Made by a program: the position numbers and the translations under genes. From contig JAEDGJ010000012.1 in the NCBI GenBank assembly GCA_016297585.1, positions 1 to 26,253 of the forward strand: 26,253 bases of DNA, written 5' to 3'. Below the pieces are notes generated by a model. The model saw only the letters and a list, made by a program, of their open reading frames with translations, did no database searches and was not told the origin of the DNA. This DNA comes from Clostridiaceae bacterium (GTDB taxonomy: Bacteria > Bacillota > Clostridia > Oscillospirales > QAMX01). Positions 7,105 through 14,119 of this stretch are shown here, one piece after another; within the stretch, counting starts at the first letter, position 1; every line of letters starts with the position of its first letter.

Positions 7105-8550
7105 TTATTCTGCAGAATCGGAGGCGTAAAGCGCGTCCAATGCGGTTTTTCTGGCAAGATGGGCGTCGAAATCGCGGAGATATTCCCGCGCGTATTTCGG
7201 GTTCGGGAGGCGTTCGATGCGGCCGGGCGCGACGAACTTTGTGACGGCGCCGGCGCCGAACGCGAGCACGGTGGAGATCTCCTCCATCATCGCGATGTTG
7301 TAATCGCAGCGGTGCCCGGGCAGCGTCCAGCCGATGTTTTCGAAGCTGCCGCCGATGTATTTCTGCCGGTACAGGTAATAGGGCCGGTAGCGGGGAGAGA
7401 GCAGGCGCTCCGCGTCAAGCAGCATGGCGCCAAGCGCGGCCGAGGGGATGGACGGCGCGTCAAAGAGCGCCGCACCCTTCTTGTGCGCGAAGGTGTGGAC
7501 GGTGATGTTTTCGGGAGCAAGGGACAGGATGCGCAGAAGCGTTTCCCGGAAGCTTTCGGCGGTGTCGCCGGGCAGCCCCGCGATCAGATCCATGTTGACG
7601 CAGGCAAATCCCGCGCCGCGCACCTGTTCCATCGCGCGGAGGACGTCCTCCGCCGTGTGCCGCCGCCCGATCGTGCGCAGGACGGCGTCGTTCATCGTCT
7701 GCGGGTTGACGCTGACGCGTTCGATGCCGTGCGCGCGGAGAACGGCGAGCTTTTCGGGCGTGATGGTGTCGGGACGGCCGGCCTCCACGGTCCGCTCGTC
7801 CGGGAGTCCCAGCGCCTCGGCCGCGGTCAGAACGCGGTCGAGCTGCTCGGGGGAGAGCGTCGTCGGGGTGCCGCCGCCCATGTAGAACGACCGCACGCGC
7901 AGGGACAGACGGCGTACCCGTTCCGCCCCGTCGGCCAGCTCGCGGCAGAGCGCGTCGACGTACGGCCCGACCAGCGCGCCCTCGGAGGCGGTGGCGGAGG
8001 AGACGAACGAGCAGTAGGCGCAGCGGGTGGGGCAGAAGGGGATGCCGACATAGACCTCGACGTCGCGGGACAAGCGTGCGCCGAGCAGATCCACCGCTTC
8101 CTCCGCGCAGCGCACCGTCAGCTCGGCCTTATCGCGGCGCAGGAAGTCGTTTTTCTCCAGCGCACGAACCGCGCGCGCGGGAGAGCCGGTCTCCGCGATC
8201 AGCGCACGCCCGAGCTTTGCCGGACGGACGCCGGAGAGCGCGCCCCACGGCGGAGGCTCCGGCAGATGGGGCAGCGCCGCGCGGTAGAAGGCGCGCCGGA
8301 GGATGTAGCGGATCAGCGCGCCGTCGCGGTAGGAGTCCGCGTCCGGCGCGGTATACGCGATGCCGCGCGAGGGTTTCCCGCCGCGGGTGATCGTGACCGA
8401 CGCCGTGTGCCGGTGCGCGCCGGTCGTGACGCGGCAGACGGCGGTATCCGGCATCGGCGCGTCCCAGGAATGGCGCTCGTCGGGAAAGAGGGTGATGGCG
8501 ATCTGCTCGACCGTATAGCGGCAGTCGGCGCCGGAAAGCGTCAGCTTCAT
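7105..8550 (-). CDS. hemZ: Oxygen-independent coproporphyrinogen III dehydrogenase HemZ
   Basis: This 481-residue radical-SAM enzyme has Cys173, Cys177 and Cys180 in PFCPTRCAYCSF, the CxxxCxxC loop that binds the 4Fe-4S cluster and SAM. FYMGGGTPTTLSPEQL, VEAGRPDTITPEKL and MNDAVLRTIGRRHT follow in HemN/HemZ order. The roughly 165-residue N-terminal extension with PWGALSGVRPAKL is typical of HemZ rather than HemN or HemW. The family oxidatively decarboxylates coproporphyrinogen III to protoporphyrinogen IX without oxygen. True substrate assignment within the HemN/HemW/HemZ group is difficult, and no other haem genes are in the window. The ATG overlaps the stop of the MBL hydrolase gene as ATGA, indicating translational coupling. 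Confidence 0.9.
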   Translation of the reverse strand: MKLTLSGADCRYTVEQIAITLFPDERHSWDAPMPDTAVCRVTTGAHRHTASVTITRGGKPSRGIAYTAPDADSYRDGALIRYILRRAFYRAALPHLPEPPPWGALSGVRPAKLGRALIAETGSPARAVRALEKNDFLRRDKAELTVRCAEEAVDLLGARLSRDVEVYVGIPFCPTRCAYCSFVSSATASEGALVGPYVDALCRELADGAERVRRLSLRVRSFYMGGGTPTTLSPEQLDRVLTAAEALGLPDERTVEAGRPDTITPEKLAVLRAHGIERVSVNPQTMNDAVLRTIGRRHTAEDVLRAMEQVRGAGFACVNMDLIAGLPGDTAESFRETLLRILSLAPENITVHTFAHKKGAALFDAPSIPSAALGAMLLDAERLLSPRYRPYYLYRQKYIGGSFENIGWTLPGHRCDYNIAMMEEISTVLAFGAGAVTKFVAPGRIERLPNPKYAREYLRDFDAHLARKTALDALYASDSAE

Positions 8551-9182
8551 CGGCCGAAGGGGTGGAGCATGGGGTTTTCGGCGCGCGCCGAGCCGAGCGT
8601 GAACGCGCGGTCGTGGCCGGGATAGCAGGCGCGATCCCCCGGAAGCGCGGAAAGACGCGCAAGGGAGGCCTGCATGGCGGCAGGATCGCCGCCGTCGAAG
8701 TCCACGCGGCCGCAGGAGACGGCAAAGAGCGTGTCGCCGGTAAAGAGCACCTCGCCGCTGTCAAAGCAGCAGGAGCCGGGGGTATGGCCGGGCGTATGCA
8801 GCACCGTAAACGTCGTTCCGGCGGCCAGGATGCGGTCTCCCTCGCCAAAGAGGAAGTCAGGGGACATCGGGATAAAGCCGCTGCCGCCGCAGAAGCGCGC
8901 GTACAGGGAGCCGGTGATGCTGTTCAGGTTTTCTGCATCAAGCGCGTGGATGCCGATCTGCGCGCCGGTGGCCTTTTTGACCTCCGGCAGTGCCAGTATA
9001 TGATCAAAATGCCCGTGTGTGAGCAGAATATGCGTAATATGCAGCGAATTTTTGCGGACGGCGTCGAGGATGACCGCCGCGTCGTCGCCGGGATCGACGA
9101 GAAAGCCCTCGCGGGTGCTCTCGTCGAAGGCGATGTAGCAGTTCGTCCGCACCGGACCGACGGTCAGGGAGAGGACCTTCAT
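8547..9182 (-). CDS. MBL-fold metallohydrolase (glyoxalase II-like)
   Basis: This 211-residue metallo-beta-lactamase-fold enzyme has THGHFDH (His56, His58, Asp60, His61), VLHTPGHTPGS, FTGDTLF and a late CYPGHD histidine. Together these make the complete dinuclear metal site of the YqgX/glyoxalase II-like group. Members hydrolyse thioesters such as S-lactoylglutathione analogues, but substrates in this subgroup are usually unknown. I use the ATG at 9182 rather than 9191. It overlaps the dtd stop as ATGA and has GAGGTG about 6 nt upstream inside dtd. MBL genes next to dtd and hemZ are, from memory, common in Clostridia. Confidence 0.92.
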   Translation of the reverse strand: MKVLSLTVGPVRTNCYIAFDESTREGFLVDPGDDAAVILDAVRKNSLHITHILLTHGHFDHILALPEVKKATGAQIGIHALDAENLNSITGSLYARFCGGSGFIPMSPDFLFGEGDRILAAGTTFTVLHTPGHTPGSCCFDSGEVLFTGDTLFAVSCGRVDFDGGDPAAMQASLARLSALPGDRACYPGHDRAFTLGSARAENPMLHPFGR

Positions 9183-9637
9183 GCTTTGCACCTCATTTCC
9201 GCGGAATCGAGAATCAGCGTTACGGGGCCGTCGTTGACGAGGTCGAGCTTCATATCGGCGCCGAAAACGCCGGTGGAGACCGCAAGACCGTGCGCCGCCA
9301 CATCGGATACGAACTGCTCGAACAGGGGAAGCGCGGTTTCCGGACGCGCGGCGTCGGAGAAGCTCGGACGGCGGCCGTGCGTGCAGTCGGCGCAGAGGGT
9401 GAAATTCGACACGGCGAGCACCGCGCCGCCGACATCCGCGAGCGACCGGTTCATTTTCCCCGCGTCGTCCTCAAAGACGCGCAGTCCCGCGCATTTGTCC
9501 GCGAGCACGCGGGCGTCCGCTTCCGTATCGCCGTTCCGGACGCCGACCAGAACGAGAAAACCCCGGTCAATGGAGGAGATCAGCGCTCCGTCGACCGTAA
9601 CCGACGCACGGGCGACGCGCTGGATGACAAGCTTCAT
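9179..9637 (-). CDS. dtd: D-aminoacyl-tRNA deacylase
   Basis: This 152-residue protein is the normal Dtd length. It removes D-amino acids (and glycine from tRNA-Ala) from mischarged tRNAs in the cytoplasm. It begins MKLVIQRVARASVTVDG and has the conserved FTLCADCTHGRRPSF segment and the cis-Pro motif NDGPVT (Gly137-Pro138). The usual SQ(F)T motif reads SNFT (77-80), a Gln-to-Asn change. I believe other clostridial Dtds carry this variant, and it should not by itself abolish function. It lies 51 nt downstream of relA and overlaps the MBL gene by 4 nt. Confidence 0.96.
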   Translation of the reverse strand: MKLVIQRVARASVTVDGALISSIDRGFLVLVGVRNGDTEADARVLADKCAGLRVFEDDAGKMNRSLADVGGAVLAVSNFTLCADCTHGRRPSFSDAARPETALPLFEQFVSDVAAHGLAVSTGVFGADMKLDLVNDGPVTLILDSAEMRCKA

Positions 9638-9688
9638 AATGTATCGTACACTTCCAATCGATTGATGAGAGCGTCCGCCGGAACAAAG

Positions 9689-11821
9689 TCAGCGGATCAC
9701 GCGTTCCACGTCGGTGACGCCGGCGATGTTTTTCAGCCGGACGGCGATCTGGCCGAGCTGATCGGCGCTGCGGAGGATGACGACGGCGTCGATCTGCGCC
9801 TGCGTCTTCTGCAGCTCGTGCGCGGAGATGCTGGAGACGTCGATGTGCATATCGGAGAGCGCCATCGCGATGTCGGCGAGCAGCCCGCGGCGGTTTTTGC
9901 CGCGAATCTGCAGCGCCGTCTGATACTGTTCGTTCGGCGCGGAGACCCAGTGGACGCGCAGGATGCGCTCGGCGTTCTCCGGCGTGTTGAGCGCCTGAAA
10001 ATTCGGACAGTCCGCGCGGTGGATGGAGACGCCGAAGCCCTTCGTGATGAAGCCGACGATCTCGTCGCCGGGAATCGGCGTACAGCAGCGCGCAAATTTG
10101 ACAAGACAGTTGTCGACGCCCTCGACGACGATGCCGCTCGAGGGGCGGGTCTTGATCGTCTTCGTGGCGGGGATCGAGCGCTCCGGCTTCGGCGCAAGCT
10201 CCGCGACGCGGCTTGCAACCTTGCGCGCCGTGATGCCGCCGTAGCCGATGGCGGCATACAGGTCGTCGACGGAGTGGAAGCTCAGGCGCTGGCAGACGGT
10301 GTCGCGGATGGCGGGATCCTCGAAGGCGGAGGTCAGCAGCTCACGGCGGAGCTCCTCGTCGAGCGCGGCACGTCCGCGTTCGATGTTTTCCTCGCGGCGC
10401 TCCTTTTTGAACCACATCTTGATCTTGTTGCGCGCCTCGCCGGTTTTGGCGATGTTCAGCCAGTCGCGCGAGGGGCCGCGTCCCGCGTTCGACGTCAGGA
10501 TCTCGACGATGTCACCGTTTTCGAGCGGGGTGTCCAGCGGCACGATCTTGCCGCCGACCTTGGCGCCGGTCATCCGGTTGCCGACGGCGGAGTGGATCGC
10601 ATAGGCGAAGTCGATCGGCGTCGCGCCGAGGGGGAGGTTGATGACGTCGCCCTTGGGGGTGAAGACATAGACCTCGTCCGCGAACAGCTCGGTGCGCAGG
10701 GAGTTGATGAAATCCTCCGGATCGGTGTCCTGCTGGGATTCCAGCAGCTTCCGGACCCAGGCGAAGCGCTCCTCGTCGCCGTGCTGGCGGACGCCGTCCT
10801 TGTACTTCCAGTGCGCGGCGACGCCGTATTCGGCGGTGTTGTGCATGTCCCAGGTGCGGATCTGCACCTCGAAGGGACGTCCCTCGCGGCCGATGACGGT
10901 CGTGTGCAGCGACTGGTAGAGGTTGGGCTTCGGGGTGCTGATGTAGTCCTTGAAGCGGCCGGGCATCGGCTTGTAGAGGTCGTGGACGACGCCGAGGACG
11001 TTGTAGCAGTCGTTGACCGTCTGGACGATGACGCGCACGGCGTAGATGTCGTAGACCTCCGAGATGTCGTGGTTCTGCATATAGACTTTGCGGTAGATGC
11101 CGTAGATGTGCTTGACGCGTCCCTCGACGGCGCAGTCGATGTGCTCGGCGGCAAGGCGTTCGCGCAGCCGGTCGATGATGGAGTTGAGGAAATTCGTGCG
11201 CTCCTCCGCGCTGCTGTCGAGGTAATTCAGGATCTCCTTGTAGCCGACGGGGTCGAGGAAGTAGAGGGAGCGGTCCTCCAGCTCGTTTTTGAGGTTGTTC
11301 ATGCCGAGCCGGTGCGCGATCGGCGCGTAGATCAGCATGGTCTCGAACGCGATCTCCTTCTGCTTGCGCTCACTGCGGTACTGGAGCGTGCGGACGTTGT
11401 GCAGCCGGTCGAAGAGCTTGATGATGATGACGCGGATGTCCTTGGCCGTCGCGATAAAGAGCTTGCGGAGGTTTTCGTACTCCTCCTCCTCGCGCGTGGT
11501 ATAGGGCATTCTCGTCAGCTTGGTCACGCCCTCCGCGAGATCGGCGACCTCCGCGCCGAACTGCGCCTTTAAGTCCTCATAGGTGACGGGCGTGTCCTCG
11601 ATGACGTCGTGCAGCAGCGCCGCCATGACCGACGCGGGGTCGAGTCCCATGTCGGCGAGCATGTCCGCAACGGCAAGCGGGTGCGTGATGTACGGATCGC
11701 CGTTTTTGCGCAGCTGGCCCTCGTGCGCGTTTTTCGCGCAGATGTATGCACGGCGGATCCGCTCGGCGTCCGCATCGCTGCAGCCGAGTTTCCGGATAAT
11801 CCTTTCGATCATTTCATCCAT
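9689..11821 (-). CDS. relA: Bifunctional (p)ppGpp synthetase/hydrolase
   Basis: This 710-residue long Rel protein has the full domain order: HD hydrolase (HPLAVADML ... ALLHDVIEDTP, residues about 47-80), synthetase (about 235-320), TGS (DEVYVFTPKGDVINLP, about 385-445), Cys-rich zinc-finger region (FARCCTPIPGDEI) and C-terminal ACT. Both active sites look intact. The synthetase loop reads RFKD, the RxKD type of bifunctional Rel/SpoT enzymes rather than the ExDD type of monofunctional RelA. It makes and degrades the starvation alarmone on the ribosome. I chose ATG 11821 because AAGGAAGGTG ends about 9 nt before it; the in-frame GTG at 11833 lies inside that ribosome site. It is 82 nt downstream of recJ. 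The apt gene often found between recJ and relA in Bacillota is missing. Confidence 0.97.
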   Translation of the reverse strand: MDEMIERIIRKLGCSDADAERIRRAYICAKNAHEGQLRKNGDPYITHPLAVADMLADMGLDPASVMAALLHDVIEDTPVTYEDLKAQFGAEVADLAEGVTKLTRMPYTTREEEEYENLRKLFIATAKDIRVIIIKLFDRLHNVRTLQYRSERKQKEIAFETMLIYAPIAHRLGMNNLKNELEDRSLYFLDPVGYKEILNYLDSSAEERTNFLNSIIDRLRERLAAEHIDCAVEGRVKHIYGIYRKVYMQNHDISEVYDIYAVRVIVQTVNDCYNVLGVVHDLYKPMPGRFKDYISTPKPNLYQSLHTTVIGREGRPFEVQIRTWDMHNTAEYGVAAHWKYKDGVRQHGDEERFAWVRKLLESQQDTDPEDFINSLRTELFADEVYVFTPKGDVINLPLGATPIDFAYAIHSAVGNRMTGAKVGGKIVPLDTPLENGDIVEILTSNAGRGPSRDWLNIAKTGEARNKIKMWFKKERREENIERGRAALDEELRRELLTSAFEDPAIRDTVCQRLSFHSVDDLYAAIGYGGITARKVASRVAELAPKPERSIPATKTIKTRPSSGIVVEGVDNCLVKFARCCTPIPGDEIVGFITKGFGVSIHRADCPNFQALNTPENAERILRVHWVSAPNEQYQTALQIRGKNRRGLLADIAMALSDMHIDVSSISAHELQKTQAQIDAVVILRSADQLGQIAVRLKNIAGVTDVERVIR

Positions 11822-11903
11822 CTGCGAAAACACCTTCCTTATATGTCTTTGCCAAGTTTCCCCGTTTCGGGGCGGGTTTATAACGGTACGCGAAGAAAGC
11901 GTG

Positions 11904-13964
11904 TCAGCGGAGGGACGCCAGGATCGCGGAATTGTTGAGATCGGCCTTCGGCGCGCCGGGGATCAGCGCGATGCGCAGCCGGTCGCCGTCCGGCTCAACG
12001 GCGAGCAGCCCGAGCTCCGAGAAGACGTCGAGGCTGAGCAGCAGCTTCCCCAGCGACAGCGGATAGCGCGAGACGCGCCGCAGCTCGCGGTAGAGCCATA
12101 CGGGGTCGACGGTCAGCGGCTGTCCGCCCGACTGGGACGCGAGATAGCGCCAGATGGCGACGAGCTCCGGCCGGTTCGGGCAGAGCATACGGCGTTCGTC
12201 GGCGGTCAGCGGGTCCCCGGCGTGAAAGCGGCTGTAGAGCGCGCGGGAATCCGCGTCCCGGAGCCGTTCGACGGCGGAAAGCCGCGCTTCACGCAGCACG
12301 AGCTGGACATTGCGGCCGCGGAAGTCGTTGATCTGCGCGTTGGCGGCGATATCGACGCTGTCGCCCTCGCCGAGCCCGAGCTCCGCGGGATTTTTGCCGA
12401 AATAGACGCAGGAGAGCGTGCATCCCGCGCGTTCGAGCTTCATCCGCGTGTGCCGGTTGTTGCCGATCGGCGAAATGGAGCGGATGACGAGCTGGCGGAG
12501 GAAGAAAACCGGCTCGGGGTTGCCCATACCGGTCGGTTCGAGCAGCGAAAGTCCCTGCACGGCGTCGAGCGTCAGCTCGTCGGGCTCGATCTCGCAGTCC
12601 ACGTCGAGGCAGGGCACGCAGTCCTCCTCCGTCAGGCGGGAACCGGCGTAGTCGCGGAAGTCGCGGCGGAAGTCGTCGAGGCTGGCCGTGTCGATGGTGA
12701 GCCCCGCGGCGAGCTCATGGCCGCCGAACTGCTTCGGACGCGTCGGCAGCGCGGCGAGCGCGTCGTAGAGATTGAAGCCGCGGATGCTGCGTCCCGAGCC
12801 CTTGGCGGTGTCGCCGTCGACGGAGAGCAGGATGACGGGGCGCGCGTAGCGGTCGGTCAGCCGGGACGCGACGATGCCGAGGATGCCGTGGTGCCACTCC
12901 TTGTGCCAGAGCACGAAGGCGCGGTCGCGGACGGGGTCGCAGGCGGCGTTCAGCTCGTCGATCGCCTCGCCGAGCATCTGGTTTTCGCTGCCCTGACGGC
13001 GGCGGTTCAGCGCGGTCAGCTCCGCGGCGATCTCCCGCGCACAGGTCTCGTCCTGCGTCAGAAAGAGCTCGGCGGCGCGTCCGGCAAGACCGAAGCGTCC
13101 GGCGGCGTTGATGCGGGGCGCGAGGGCAAACGACAGGGAGGACGCGGAGATGGGCTTGCCGGTGTTGAGCCCCGCTTCCCGGCAGAGCGCCGCGAGTCCC
13201 GCGTTGCGCGTCGTCGGAATGCGGCGCAGGCCGTAGTTGACGATGACGCGGTTTTTCTACCGCAGCGGCATGACATCCGCGACGGTGCCGAGGCAGACGA
13301 GCTCCGCATAGCGGTCAAGCGCTTTGTGGACGTCGCCGAGCAGCGCGCAGACGAGCTTGAACGCGACGCCGACGCCCGCGAGATCGCGGAAGGCGTAGGT
13401 GCAGGCGGGATTTTTGGGGTTGACGACCGCGTCCGCGTCGGGAAGCGTCTCGGGGCATTCGTGATGGTCGGTGATGATGACGCGCATGCCGGACGCGTGG
13501 ATATGGGCGACCTCCTCGACGGCGGTCGTGCCGGTATCGACGGTGACGAGCAGGCGCACGCCCTTCTCACGGAGCTGGTCGACGGCGGGAATGTGCAGGC
13601 CGTAGCCCTCCGTCAGGCGGTCGGGGATATAATAAAGGCAGTCCGCGCCCAGAGAGCGCAGCGCGTCGGTCAGGACAACGGTGGCGGTCACGCCGTCGAC
13701 GTCGTAGTCGCCGTAAACGGCGATGCGTTCGCCCTTTGCGATGGCATCGCGGAGGATCGAGACGGCTTCCGGCAGATCGCGCAGCGTTCCGGGATCGAGC
13801 AGACGGTCCACGGAGGTGTCGAGGTATGCGGAAGCGTCTTTTGCGGTCCGGATGCCGCGGGCGTCCAGAACCGCGCACAAAAGCGGGGACAATCCGGTGC
13901 TCTGTGCGAGCGCCCGGCTGCGCTTCCGGTCGCTTTCGGCTATCAAAAGTCGTTTTTCCTTCAT
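11904..13964 (-). CDS. recJ: RecJ single-strand DNA exonuclease, interrupted by in-frame TAG at codon 236
   Basis: One continuous frame of 686 sense/amber codons encodes a 5'-3' ssDNA exonuclease of recombination and mismatch repair. Before the TAG: SPLLCAVLDARGI, motif I YGDYDVDG (84-91), DTGTTA, ITDHH (164-168) and GTVADVMP (226-233). After the TAG, in the same frame: KNRVIVNYGLRRI, RINAAGR (284-290), HGILGIVASR, the DHHA1 motif FGGHELAAG (413-421) and an OB-like domain. All catalytic motifs are present, so the TAG is the only defect; it sits where homologues have PLxGENR. There is no frameshift and no good restart site. I chose ATG 13964 because the upstream in-frame ATG at 14000 overlaps the -10 box. 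Options: nonsense mutation, sequencing or assembly substitution, or amber read-through. It heads the operon. The family call is firm; functionality is open. Confidence 0.9.
13257..13259 (-). other. In-frame amber (TAG) codon inside recJ
   Basis: The minus-strand codons are GTC ATG CCG CTG CGG TAG AAA AAC CGC GTC. The frame before and after is the same RecJ frame, so a single substitution (for example from GAG, AAG or CAG) would restore the gene. No ribosome site or start codon lies just downstream; the next in-frame ATG is at 12977. Confidence 0.9.
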
Positions 13965-13998
13965 TTTTATGTAAATCCCAATCGAATTGATACCTTTC

Positions 13999-14027
13999 AT
14001 TATAGCAAATTGCGGCAGTAAATACAA
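13999..14027 (-). promoter_or_regulatory. Promoter of the recJ-relA-dtd-MBL-hemZ operon
   Basis: On the minus strand TTGTAT (14022-14027) and a consensus TATAAT (13999-14004) are 17 bp apart. The predicted start near 13992 gives a short leader of about 28 nt before recJ. It is the only clear promoter for the six-gene run down to 6115. Confidence 0.8.
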
Positions 14028-14054
14028 GGGTAAAACCAACAATTTCGCATAAGG

Positions 14055-14106
14055 TTTTGCCGCCCCGTATCTGTCTGCGTGAAAAAGCAGATACGGGGCG
14101 GCAAAA
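14055..14106. repeat. 19-bp perfect inverted repeat between yfhO and the recJ promoter
   Basis: The arms 14055-14073 and 14088-14106 are exact reverse complements (TTTTGCCGCCCCGTATCTG and its complement) around a 14-nt loop. It lies just past the yfhO stop, where a terminator would be expected. On both strands, however, the stem is followed by A residues rather than a T-tract, because the T-run is on the 5' side. It may still stop or protect the yfhO transcript. Confidence 0.8.
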
Positions 14107-14119
14107 ACGGCAAACGGGC

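Noticed and set aside
11904..12977. A separate gene starting at the ATG at 12977 (second half of RecJ)
   Set aside because: RecJ sequence (KNRVIVNYGL, RINAAGR) continues without break between the TAG and this ATG, and the ATG has only a poor ribosome site. It is the continuation of one gene, not a new one.
9290..14021. Very long plus-strand open frames (about 760 and 812 codons) opposite relA and recJ, and similar ones opposite pckG, glgB and yfhO
   Set aside because: They are antisense shadows caused by GC-rich third positions of the real genes. Their translations are low-complexity (R/A/D/V-rich), match no family and lack ribosome sites.
13965..14042. Longer N-terminus of RecJ from in-frame ATGs at 14042 or 14000
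   Set aside because: The 14000 ATG overlaps the TATAAT -10 box and both lie upstream of the predicted transcript start. The extra residues do not look like RecJ.
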